Shown here: positions 42,836-49,671 of the stretch, one piece after another
How positions within the stretch are numbered: the stretch's first letter is position 1
How the letters are laid out: each line of letters starts with the position of its first letter
The notes under the pieces: model-generated
Databases searched by the model: none
Told to the model about the DNA's origin: nothing
What the model saw: only the letters and a program-made list of their open reading frames with translations
Program-made: the position numbers and the translations under genes
NCBI GenBank assembly: GCA_049325315.1
Contig: JBMONB010000224.1
Location: forward strand, 62,001 to 126,000
From: JAWLHU01 sp049325315
GTDB lineage: Bacteria > Bacillota > Sulfobacillia > Symbiobacteriales > Symbiobacteriaceae
DNA: 64,000 nucleotides
Direction: 5' to 3'

Positions 42836-42963
42836 CGGTGGTTCCCCCCTGGTTCCCAACGTACCAGCGGCTGGCGGGACCGTCAAGACAGACGCGGAAG
42901 GGACCGGTCTTCCATGTAGCGAAGTACCTCCCAATGGAAGCTGCCCCGAGGGAGGTTTCGCCG

Positions 42964-43926
42964 GTGATCAACATTCAGGAGATCTACGCTGCCCGGAAGC
43001 GCATCGCTCCGCTGGTGGAGCGCACGCCGCTGGAGTATAGCCGCCTGCTCAGCGATATGACCGGCGCCCAGGTCTATCTCAAGTTGGAGATGATGCGGGA
43101 GACGCGCGCCTTCAAGGTCCGTGGCGCGGCCAACTTCCTGGTTGCCCTCTCGCCGGAGGAGCGGAGCAAGGGCGTGGTGGCGGCATCGGGTGGCAGCCAT
43201 GCTGTGGGGGTGGCCTATGCCGCAGCAAAGCTGGGGGTGCCTGCCACCATCGTCATGACCGAGCGGAGCCCGGTAAACCTGCGGGCGATCTGCCAGGGCT
43301 ACGGCGCCGAGGTGCTGGTGCGGGGCCAGGTCTACAACGACGCCGCTGAGGTGGCCGGCGAGATCAGTCGGGCCACCGGGCGGAGGGTGATCCACTCCTA
43401 CGACGACCCGCATATCGTGGCTGGTCAGGGTACGGTCGGCCTGGAGATCATGGAGGCACTGCCCGAGGTGGATGCGGTCTTCGTCCCGGTCGGTGGCGGC
43501 GGGCTGCTGGGGGGCGTGGGCTGCGCGATCAAGACCCTGAAGCCGAAGGCGGCGGTGATCGGGGTGGAGCCCGAGCAGGCGGCTGCCATGTACGAATCGC
43601 TGCAGCAGGGGGAGATCGTTCACCTGCCCGATCCCCGGAGCCTGGCTGACAAGCTGGTAGTCAAGGCGGTGGGTGAGCTGAACCTGACGCTTGCCCAGCG
43701 GTACGCCGACCGGGTGGTAACCGTCTCGGAGGAGGCAATAGCCCGGGGGATCTACACCTTCCTCGACCGGGCCGGGGTGCTGGTGGAGGGGGCGGGGGCT
43801 GCTGCCCTGGCTGCCCTTCAACAAGTGCAGGGCGAGTTTGCCGGGAAGCGTGTGGCCCTGGTTCTCACCGGTGGGAATATTGACCCCCCGGTTCTGGCTC
43901 GGGTGCTGAACCAGATAACATTCTAA
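42964..43926 (+). CDS. Threonine/serine dehydratase-like PLP enzyme
   Basis: A 320-aa fold-type II PLP enzyme of the threonine ammonia-lyase family (catabolic, single domain). The lysine that binds PLP is in AFKVRGA (Lys51), the Gly-rich phosphate loop is VPVGGGGLLGG, and the C-terminal VLTGGNID is typical. Two motif changes are visible: the usual SFKxRGA serine is Ala50, and the usual AGNHAQGVA reads GGSHAVGVA (Ser78 in place of the conserved Asn). The substrate may therefore not be threonine. GTG 42964 follows GAGGGAGGTTTCGCCG. Confidence 0.8.
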   Translation: MINIQEIYAARKRIAPLVERTPLEYSRLLSDMTGAQVYLKLEMMRETRAFKVRGAANFLVALSPEERSKGVVAASGGSHAVGVAYAAAKLGVPATIVMTERSPVNLRAICQGYGAEVLVRGQVYNDAAEVAGEISRATGRRVIHSYDDPHIVAGQGTVGLEIMEALPEVDAVFVPVGGGGLLGGVGCAIKTLKPKAAVIGVEPEQAAAMYESLQQGEIVHLPDPRSLADKLVVKAVGELNLTLAQRYADRVVTVSEEAIARGIYTFLDRAGVLVEGAGAAALAALQQVQGEFAGKRVALVLTGGNIDPPVLARVLNQITF

Positions 43927-43954
43927 TTCCGATCGTTGCGTCGTTGTCCACCTG

Positions 43955-43984
43955 TTGACAGCGGTCGAGGCTGCATGGTACTAT
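43955..43984 (+). promoter_or_regulatory. Strong sigma-A promoter before the 19-codon ORF
   Basis: TTGACA (43955-43960) and TACTAT (43979-43984) are 18 bp apart. The transcript would start near 43991 and lead into the 19-codon ORF and its terminator. Confidence 0.75.
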
Positions 43985-44025
43985 AAGTTCCAAGTTTGAC
44001 TAATCTTTTTTAAGGAGGTGCCGGC

Positions 44026-44085
44026 ATGATCAACACAACTTTCTTCACCAACAGCATCCGGCACGTCCCCACTCGGCACGCCTGA
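44026..44085 (+). CDS. Possible 19-aa leader peptide
   Basis: A 19-codon ORF with a near-perfect ribosome binding site (TAAGGAGGTGCCGGC before ATG 44026) encodes MINTTFFTNSIRHVPTRHA. It sits between a good promoter and a rho-independent terminator. Its 5' region GTGCCGG (44018-44024) can pair with CCGGCAC (44058-44064), and GGCATG can pair with CATGCC (44096-44101); these options exclude one another. That is the layout of a leader-peptide attenuator, but no run of one regulatory amino acid is seen. It may instead be a small functional peptide. Confidence 0.5.
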   Translation: MINTTFFTNSIRHVPTRHA

Positions 44086-44106
44086 GGTTATTCACCATGC
44101 CAGGCC

Positions 44107-44141
44107 AAGCCGTGGGGCGTTGCCCTGCGGCTTTTGTTTTT
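44107..44141 (+). terminator. Terminator after the 19-codon ORF
   Basis: Stem AAGCCG-tg-GGGC / GCCC-tg-CGGCTT followed by TTTTGTTTTTG. It precedes the CD3324-like gene by about 32 bp, so it could attenuate that gene. Confidence 0.75.
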
Positions 44142-44172
44142 GTCCTACACAAAGACAAGGGGGTCTGGCTTG

Positions 44173-44460
44173 GTGGCTCGTTATCAGAATGCGGCCGATA
44201 TCCTTCCTCCCCGACTGCTGGCAGAACTGCAGCACTATGCGGCGGGTGAGCAACTTTATATCCCACGTCCGTCAGAGCGGCTTCCCTGGGGGGCCCGCAG
44301 CGGTGCCCGGGCTGACCTGGCTCACCGGAACGAGCGAATCCGGAGGCGCTGGGGCGAGGGAGTGCCGATCGACGAGTTGATGCGGGAGTTTCACCTCGGA
44401 TACGACTCCATTCGCAAGATCGTCCACGGAAAGAACGGTTCTACCCGTTCCCGGGGCTGA
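44173..44460 (+). CDS. CD3324 family protein
   Basis: A protein of about 95 aa matching the CD3324 family of clostridial and bacillar spore-formers. It has YQNAADILPPRLLAELQHYAAGE, then LYIPRPSERLPWG, ARADLAHRNERIRRRW and a C-terminal helix-turn-helix-like IDELMREFHLGYDSIRKIV. It is probably a small DNA-binding protein. GTG 44173 is chosen because AAGGGGGT lies eight bases upstream and the family begins close to this point. Confidence 0.75.
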   Translation: MARYQNAADILPPRLLAELQHYAAGEQLYIPRPSERLPWGARSGARADLAHRNERIRRRWGEGVPIDELMREFHLGYDSIRKIVHGKNGSTRSRG

Positions 44461-44480
44461 TGTCTGCCGGTCTGCCCAGG

Positions 44481-44631
44481 TATGATGAAGATGCGGTTGG
44501 CCAACCCGCAACTCATCATAAAGGTAAGGGGGTGATGCCCGTGGTCGAGTCCACGGTCGTCATCTCCGGCGAGCGGTAGCTCTTCGGAGATGCGAAGACC
44601 CAAAGGCAGGCGGAAACGCCTGCCTTTTTTT
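44481..44631 (+). ncRNA. Heavily structured RNA with 3' terminator, unassigned
   Basis: Four successive hairpins end in a terminator. First is an imperfect long palindrome, TATGATG (44481-44487) / CATCATA (44514-44520) with inner GCGGTTGG/CCAACCCGC. Second is CCGTGG/CCACGG (44539-44556). Third is ATCTCCG/CGGAGAT (44562-44591) with inner GAGC-GGTA-GCTC. Fourth is a terminator, GGCAGGCG-GAAA-CGCCTGCC (44605-44624), with seven T. A short ORF (ribosome binding site AAGGGGGTG, about 12-14 codons ending TAG near 44578) may also be read here. Known riboswitch signatures were not recognised. Confidence 0.6.
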
Positions 44632-44639
44632 GTGCGCCG

Positions 44640-44649
44640 GGGCAGACTA
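44640..44649 (+). promoter_or_regulatory. GGGCAGACTA box upstream of GNAT pseudogene
   Basis: This 10-mer starts about 9 bp after the terminator T-run and lies 30 bp before the broken GNAT gene. The same 10-mer precedes the genes at 51771 and 52679 (minus strand). It fits the GGnnAnAhTr pattern of a sigma-F -10 element, but no good -35 box was found here. Confidence 0.4.
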
Positions 44650-44678
44650 AGCCTGTGGGGCGCAAGGGGGGATGAGTC

Positions 44679-44850
44679 ATGCCCGAATACACATATCGAC
44701 TTGCTACGGCGCAGGACATGGAAGGAGTTGCGGCCCTGTTCGCTGCAGCCTTTCCCGAGTCGATCGGCCCTGTACACCAGGCTTGGCTTTCACCCCACAG
44801 GCCTGACGCGGGACCGCCAGCGTGAGTGGCTGATCATGCTTCGCCAGTAA
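44679..44850 (+). pseudogene. Broken GNAT acetyltransferase gene (internal deletion)
   Basis: The frame from ATG 44679 (after AAGGGGGGATGAGTC) reads MPEYTYRLATAQDMEGVAAL and about FAAAFPESIG, the start of a GNAT domain, then goes out of frame and stops at 44825. The next frame continues from about 44770 with ALYTRLGFHPTGLTRDRQRE and WLIMLRQ to a stop at 44850, which is a typical GNAT C terminus. The central 90-100 residues with the acetyl-CoA motif are missing. An out-of-frame internal deletion explains this. Regulatory upstream boxes are still present. Confidence 0.75.
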
Positions 44851-44999
44851 TCCCGATTCATTTGGATAAACAGACCATTCGAGGCCAAGATGAACCGCCA
44901 TTCACACTAATTATTCAAACGATTTGAAAACAACCCTTGGCAAATCTCGCCACTTCAGCTATGCTTTCAATGCAGAGGCGCTGCGAAGGGGGCGAGCAG

Positions 45000-45182
45000 A
45001 TGGCCAAGAGACATGCCCCGATCATCAAAGAGGAGACGGTCATCTGTGAAGACTGTCTCCTTCCGTTCAGGCGCATTGTCGGATCCCGGCGGATTCTGTG
45101 TCAGGCGTGTTCTGGTCACACCTATCTTTCAAGGCTGAAGGCGGATGACGAAGAACCGCCTTCGTGCGGCTCATTTAAATAG
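45000..45182 (+). CDS. Small zinc-ribbon-like protein
   Basis: A 60-aa protein with two CxxC knuckles, CEDC and CQAC, at about residues 16-19 and 35-38, and a basic spacer FRRIVGSRRIL. This is the layout of a small treble-clef or zinc-ribbon protein. ATG 45000 follows AAGGGGGCGAGC. The function is unknown. A strong terminator follows, so it is probably a single-gene transcript. Confidence 0.65.
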   Translation: MAKRHAPIIKEETVICEDCLLPFRRIVGSRRILCQACSGHTYLSRLKADDEEPPSCGSFK

Positions 45183-45203
45183 GGCTGCGCCATTTCACTA
45201 CGA

Positions 45204-45240
45204 AAACGCCCCGTGCCATTCCCTGGCACGGGGCGTTTCT
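45204..45240 (+). terminator. Rho-independent terminator before spoVA
   Basis: A 14-bp perfect stem AAACGCCCCGTGCC / GGCACGGGGCGTTT with a seven-base loop, then CTTC. Confidence 0.85.
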
Positions 45241-45265
45241 TCGCGCCTGTTGGATGTCGTCGCTC

Positions 45266-45295
45266 GCATACGTACGGCGCTCGGCGCAGAGACTA
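45266..45295 (+). promoter_or_regulatory. Probable forespore sigma promoter for spoVA operon
   Basis: GCATA (45266-45270), a 15-bp spacer, and GCAGAGACTA (45286-45295) match the sigma-F/G layout GYATA-N15-GGnnAnAhTr at all but one position. The same spacing and nearly the same -10 occur before the YhcN-like gene (56310-56339). spoVA operons are forespore-expressed in Bacillus subtilis. Confidence 0.65.
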
Positions 45296-45316
45296 GTTGA
45301 CCGGAGGTGTCCATGC

Positions 45317-45790
45317 GTGAAGATCAAACAGGGAACCTCGCAGCAGTCCCAGCAAGCGCTTTACAAACAGATGGTTACCAAGGCGGAGCCAAAGCCACCG
45401 CGCTTTCGCAACGCGATCATGGCCTTCGTGACCGGCGGACTCGTCTGCCTGATCGGCGAGGGTGTCACCGACTTTTGGGAGAACGTCATGAACATCTCCC
45501 ACAAAAAGGCAGGCGACCCCACCGTCGCTACGATGATCTTTCTGGGCGCCCTGCTGACCGGACTTGGGGTCTTCGACAAACTGGCCCGGTACGCCGGCGC
45601 CGGGCTGGCTGTACCGGTGACCGGGTTCGCCAACGCCATGACCGCCTCGGCGCTGGAGTTCAAGCGGGAGGGGCTGGTCTACGGAATTGGCGGGCGCATG
45701 TTCCAGTTGGCAGGAGCCGTGATTGTCTTCGGGGTGACGACCGCCTTCTTTGTTGGGATTGTCGCCTCGTTGGGCAAGATGTTCCGGTAG
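45317..45790 (+). CDS. spoVAC: Stage V sporulation protein AC
   Basis: SpoVAC (157 aa) is a membrane protein of the dipicolinic acid channel in the spore inner membrane. Four or five hydrophobic segments are visible, with FVTGGLVCLIGEGV and GLAVPVTGFANAMTASALEFKREG, a block also found in SpoVAE. GTG 45317 follows CCGGAGGTGTCCATGC. It is the first gene of a three-gene spoVAC-spoVAD-spoVAE operon, the minimal DPA channel set. Confidence 0.93.
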   Translation: MKIKQGTSQQSQQALYKQMVTKAEPKPPRFRNAIMAFVTGGLVCLIGEGVTDFWENVMNISHKKAGDPTVATMIFLGALLTGLGVFDKLARYAGAGLAVPVTGFANAMTASALEFKREGLVYGIGGRMFQLAGAVIVFGVTTAFFVGIVASLGKMFR

Positions 45791-45801
45791 GAGGTGGTAC
45801 C

Positions 45802-46818
45802 GTGGCGAAGAAGCGGCTCGGCATGCGGACCGTATACCTGGAGCATCAGCCCTATATCGTCGGGGCGGCGGCGGTGGCCGGTCCCATGGAAGCAGAAGGC
45901 CCCCTGGGCAACGACTATGACCAGACCTACCCCGACCTCATGATCGGGCAGCAGTCTTTCGAGAAGGCGGAGCGGCAGATGATGATCGATGCCTGCAACC
46001 TGGCCCTGCAGAAGGCGAACATCACGGAGAAGCCGCCCAAAGTGGACTACTTTCTGGCAGGGGACCTCCTGAACCAGATTATCACATCGAGTTTCGCCGG
46101 CCTGCAGTTGGCGATTCCCTTTCTGGGGCTGTACGGGGCCTGCTCAACCTTTTCGCAGTCGCTCTCGATTGGGGCGATGCTGATCGACGGGGGCTTTGCT
46201 GACAAGGTTCTCTGCTCGGTCTCCAGCCACAACGCCAGCGCAGAGCGGCAGTACCGGTATCCGGTGGAGTACGGGAGCCAGCGGAAGCCCTATGCTCAGT
46301 GGACGGTGACCGGCGCCGGTGCCGTCGTGCTTGCTGCCAGTGGACAGGGTCCCCGCATTACCCACGTCACCACCGGCAAGGTGACCGACATGGGGATCAA
46401 GGACCCGTTCGATCAGGGCGCTGCTATGGCCCCTGCCGCCGTCGACACCATTGTGACCCACCTGAAGGACACGGGTCGGAACGCCGACTACTACGACCTG
46501 ATTGTCACCGGCGACCTGGCCCGGTTTGGCCGTGACATGGCCGTAAAACTGGCGGCACAGCAGAACGTGGTGCTGGGGGAGCGGTACCAGGACTGCGGCA
46601 TCATGGTCTACGACAATACCCGGCAGGATGTCCACTCCGGCGGCAGCGGCTGCGGCTGCTCCGCCATCGTCACCTGCGGACACCTGCTGAAGCAGATGTC
46701 TCAGGGCAAGCTCAAAAAGCTGCTTCTGGTGGCGACGGGTGCCCTGCTCTCGCCCACCACCTTTCAGCAGGGGGAGAATATCCCAACGATCGCACACGCC
46801 GTTGCACTGGAGGCATGA
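45802..46818 (+). CDS. spoVAD: Stage V sporulation protein AD
   Basis: SpoVAD (338 aa) has a thiolase-like fold and binds dipicolinic acid at the spore inner membrane. Visible blocks are GPLGNDYDQTYPDLMIGQQSFEKAE, LGLYGACSTFSQSLSIGAML, SSHNASAERQYRYPVEYG and a late GSGCGCSA. GTG 45802 follows AGGAGGTGGTACC, 11 bp after spoVAC. The thiolase catalytic role is lost in this family. Confidence 0.95.
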   Translation: MAKKRLGMRTVYLEHQPYIVGAAAVAGPMEAEGPLGNDYDQTYPDLMIGQQSFEKAERQMMIDACNLALQKANITEKPPKVDYFLAGDLLNQIITSSFAGLQLAIPFLGLYGACSTFSQSLSIGAMLIDGGFADKVLCSVSSHNASAERQYRYPVEYGSQRKPYAQWTVTGAGAVVLAASGQGPRITHVTTGKVTDMGIKDPFDQGAAMAPAAVDTIVTHLKDTGRNADYYDLIVTGDLARFGRDMAVKLAAQQNVVLGERYQDCGIMVYDNTRQDVHSGGSGCGCSAIVTCGHLLKQMSQGKLKKLLLVATGALLSPTTFQQGENIPTIAHAVALEA

Positions 46819-46822
46819 TCAG

Positions 46823-47173
46823 ATGATGTACCTCAAAGCATTCCTGGTCGGTGGGTTGATCTGCCTGCTCGCACAGCTGATCCTGGACAACACTAAGTAC
46901 AGCCCCGGCCATGTCCTCTCTGGATTCACGGTAGCAGGCGGTCTCCTGGGTAGCGTTGGCCTCTACGACCGGCTCATCGCCTTCGCCGGCGCCGGGGCGA
47001 CGGTGCCGATCTCGAGCTTTGGCAACTCCCTGGTTAAGGGGGCACTCCAGGAGGCGAATCAGAACGGGATTGTCGGGGTGCTGACCGGCATGTTTGAGAT
47101 CACGAGCGCCGGTATCGCAGCAGCCATTGTTTTTGCTTTCCTGACCGCTGTGGTCTTCAACCCTAAGAGCTAG
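46823..47173 (+). CDS. spoVAE: Stage V sporulation protein AE (SpoVAEb)
   Basis: SpoVAE (116 aa) is a small membrane protein related to SpoVAC, with hydrophobic segments near 5-20, 38-55 and 85-110 and the shared block GAGATVPISSFGNSLVKGALQEANQNG. ATG 46823 lies 4 bp after the spoVAD stop, with GGAGG in the end of spoVAD. It completes the operon and is followed by a terminator; no spoVAF or spoVAA/AB is present here. Confidence 0.92.
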   Translation: MMYLKAFLVGGLICLLAQLILDNTKYSPGHVLSGFTVAGGLLGSVGLYDRLIAFAGAGATVPISSFGNSLVKGALQEANQNGIVGVLTGMFEITSAGIAAAIVFAFLTAVVFNPKS

Positions 47174-47179
47174 GCAAGA

Positions 47180-47205
47180 GGACGCCGTGCAGAACGGCGT
47201 CCTTT
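47180..47205 (+). terminator. Rho-independent terminator after spoVA operon
   Basis: Stem GGACGCCGT / ACGGCGTCC with GCAGA loop followed by TTT. Confidence 0.7.
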
Positions 47206-47220
47206 CGCGTGCGGTGGGCT

Positions 47221-48615
47221 TTACGGGGCGCTCCGGGCCACCCCGCCGGGGACGGCGGCCATATCATCGAGGTGCTTCTTGTCCTCCACCCGCATCAGGT
47301 TCGGGTTGAAGAGCTGCACGGTGGCAAAGGTGGCGAAGATGGCGCCCATAACGCCCACAACCATGCCCGGGTCCAGGTAGCCGCCCATGATCCCCGCCAG
47401 GGTGGCGGCTACGGGGTTGGAGACCCAGGCGATAATGCGGCGGACCGAGAAGACACGTCCCTGCATCTCCTTCGGGGTCTGCGCCTGCCAGATTGACTGG
47501 GAATGGGCGTTGGTCAGCGGCATGGTGAACTGAATCAGGAAGGCCATGGCAGCGGTCAGGTAGAAGGCAGGTGAGAACCCGTAGAGCATCTGGGCGGCGC
47601 CTGTGACGACCATGGGCACCACCACCCCCAGCACCCGCCGGGACTTCAGCCCGCCCCAGGTGCTGATCAGCAGGCCGCCGATCAGACCGCCAACGCCGGC
47701 CAGCGAACCAAGCCGGCCCATCGCCTGGTCGACGGAGAGGCCCAGCACCTCCCGGGAATCGGCCAGATTGAACTTGACGATCATGGGCATGAGCACGTTC
47801 ATGGTTGACAGGCAGAAGTTGGCCACGGTGAAGGTCGCCAGCAGCCAGAGGAGCGGCGGACGGCGGAAGACGTAGTCGGCGCCTTCCCGGACATCTGCCC
47901 AGAGACTCTTCTTGGGCTTTCCGGCTGGGGCCAGGTCGCTGCGCCGGGGTGACGGAATTCGGATGAAGATGAGCACCACCGCTGCCAGGGCGTAGGTCAG
48001 CGCTTCGAGACCGGTCACCAGCGCCGTGCCATCAGCCACCCGACCGAACAGGGCGCTCAGGGCGCCCAGAGAGCCCTCCCGCCCCATGCCCGGCAGGGCG
48101 ATGATCACCGCAGCCAGCATTGGCGCGAGGAACTGCGCGAAGGAGATGGAGGTCTGCATCATACCGTTGGCGCGGGGGAGGAGCCGGTTGGGCACCAGCA
48201 TCACATACGAAGTGTCGAAGGCGGCAGAGTGGAAGGCGTTGACCGCCGAGAGCGCAGCCATGAGGGGGACCAGGGTCCAGAGGGTCAGCAGCTTTGTGCT
48301 GATCAGCACGGTCAGGATGCCGGCGAGGAGCGCCATGATCAGGTCGGCCACCAGCATCGTCTTGCGCCGGTCGTGCCGGTCAACGAAGGCCCCGGCGATC
48401 GGCGCCATGAAGATGCCGGGCAGCATGAAGGCAAGCGACATGGCAGAAAGGGCGACACCCAGTTGAGGCTTCTGCTCCTCCAGCGGGTAGAGCACCGTGG
48501 TCAGCCAGATGGTCAGCGAAAAGAAGGCGAGCATGGAGCCGATCATGGAGACCGACTGGGTGACCCAGACGGTCACGAAGGTGCGGAAGCCGTTGGCGGG
48601 CGTTTGGTCCTGCAA
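47221..48615 (-). CDS. MFS efflux transporter
   Basis: A 464-aa MFS exporter with 12 hydrophobic helices. It has VWVTQSVSMIGSMLAFFSLTIWL near the N terminus and GAFVDRHDRRKTMLVADL (motif A). It starts at TTG 48615, eight bases after GAGGAGGC. The HTH regulator gene lies 24 bp upstream on the same strand, so the regulator and this pump probably form one operon controlled by the operator cluster at 49569-49600. The substrate is unknown. Confidence 0.83.
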   Translation of the reverse strand: MQDQTPANGFRTFVTVWVTQSVSMIGSMLAFFSLTIWLTTVLYPLEEQKPQLGVALSAMSLAFMLPGIFMAPIAGAFVDRHDRRKTMLVADLIMALLAGILTVLISTKLLTLWTLVPLMAALSAVNAFHSAAFDTSYVMLVPNRLLPRANGMMQTSISFAQFLAPMLAAVIIALPGMGREGSLGALSALFGRVADGTALVTGLEALTYALAAVVLIFIRIPSPRRSDLAPAGKPKKSLWADVREGADYVFRRPPLLWLLATFTVANFCLSTMNVLMPMIVKFNLADSREVLGLSVDQAMGRLGSLAGVGGLIGGLLISTWGGLKSRRVLGVVVPMVVTGAAQMLYGFSPAFYLTAAMAFLIQFTMPLTNAHSQSIWQAQTPKEMQGRVFSVRRIIAWVSNPVAATLAGIMGGYLDPGMVVGVMGAIFATFATVQLFNPNLMRVEDKKHLDDMAAVPGGVARSAP

Positions 48616-48639
48616 ATCGGGGAGCCTCCTCGTTGGAGA

Positions 48640-49554
48640 TTACTCGGGAGCAACAAAGGCCGACAGCCGCCCTGCGAGCAGGTCGAGCCAGCCGGGCCGC
48701 AGGTCGTAGCGACCGTCGGCCCCCTTTTCGTGAATGATCACCAGGCCGGCGGCCCGCAGCGCCACCATGTGGTGGTGCACGGTGGACTTGGCCAGGCCGG
48801 TGCGGTCGGTCAGCTCGTTCAGACTCATGGGCTCTCGGGCGAGAAAACGGAGGATGCGGAGCCGGTTCTCATCGGCCAGCGCCCGGGTCAGACGGGTCAG
48901 GGCCAGGGGCGGTTCATCGGGGTTCGTCTGAAGCGGTTCAACCGGGTAGAGAATCACCCGGAGATCCTTGAGCCCCGCTCCTACATTCCAGGGGCTCATG
49001 TGGTACTGGGGCACGAGCACGATCTTCGCGTGCTCCTCTTCCAGATGAAGCCCGTTAGTCGCTTCTGCCACCAACTGGAGGGCGGGGGTTACCGCAGCCA
49101 GGGCCCGACGTGCAGCGGCATCCTTTTGCAGGTGCTCCAAGATCGCTGGGTCAAGCCCGCGGAAGTAGTGCTCGTGCCAGACTCGCAGAATGGCGAGCAC
49201 CGCGTCACGCCAGGCGCCCAGGTCCCCCAAGGGCTCCCTGTGCTCGGCCTCCACCCGGCAGACAAGCCGCTCGTACAGGTCGCCCGGGGAGAGGGAGGCC
49301 AGCCAGTTCAGAAAGGACTCCGGGCTCCGGTCTCCCGGCGCCTCGTGGATAAGCAGGAAGAGGAGTGGCAGGGTCCTCGGCGCCTTTTGGGCCCGAATGC
49401 GAGCCTTCAGGTCGGGGCCCAGTCGCCTCTCAACCTCGGCACCCCAGGCAGGCCCGAGATCGAGCGTCTTCCACTTGGACCGCTCGAGGTAGACGAAGAG
49501 GCTGAGCACCAACTCGTAGGCAGGGGCATAATCGATCTTCACCGAACAGCTCAT
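48640..49554 (-). CDS. ArsR-type HTH regulator with large N-terminal domain (DUF5937-like)
   Basis: A 304-aa regulator with a C-terminal winged helix: LTRALADENRLRILRFLARE, LNELTDRTGLAKSTVHHHMVALRAAGL (about 215-275). The N-terminal 200 residues are helical and start SCSVKIDYAPAYELVLSLFVY, as in DUF5937-type regulators. No metal-binding cysteines of the ArsR type are seen in the HTH. ATG 49554 follows GGAGGTCGAATGAT. It probably represses itself and the MFS gene 24 bp downstream. Confidence 0.8.
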   Translation of the reverse strand: MSCSVKIDYAPAYELVLSLFVYLERSKWKTLDLGPAWGAEVERRLGPDLKARIRAQKAPRTLPLLFLLIHEAPGDRSPESFLNWLASLSPGDLYERLVCRVEAEHREPLGDLGAWRDAVLAILRVWHEHYFRGLDPAILEHLQKDAAARRALAAVTPALQLVAEATNGLHLEEEHAKIVLVPQYHMSPWNVGAGLKDLRVILYPVEPLQTNPDEPPLALTRLTRALADENRLRILRFLAREPMSLNELTDRTGLAKSTVHHHMVALRAAGLVIIHEKGADGRYDLRPGWLDLLAGRLSAFVAPE

Positions 49555-49568
49555 ATCATTCGACCTCC

Positions 49569-49600
49569 ATCGAACACCATTGCATTCGATGATAATCGAA
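49569..49600. promoter_or_regulatory. Cluster of TCGAA half-sites, probable operator
   Basis: ATCGAA (49569-49574), TTCGAT (49585-49590) and ATCGAA (49595-49600) form two inverted pairs (spacers 10 and 4 bp) between the divergent HTH gene and the superoxide dismutase gene. A fourth TTCGAC lies next to the ribosome binding site. This spacing fits dimer sites for the adjacent HTH protein. Confidence 0.6.
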
Positions 49601-49671
49601 CGGTGAGCCGTTGGCAATACTCATCCTTCCTCCGGGTGCGCATAAAGTGGAGAGGCAAGGGAGGGAGACGC

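Noticed and set aside
44026..44085. Classical amino-acid biosynthesis leader peptide
   Set aside because: No run of a single amino acid is present, and the downstream gene is not a biosynthesis gene; kept only as a possible attenuator.
48229..49671. In-frame extension of the SOD gene upstream
   Set aside because: It is antisense to the MFS and HTH genes, and a good ribosome binding site exists before ATG 49672.
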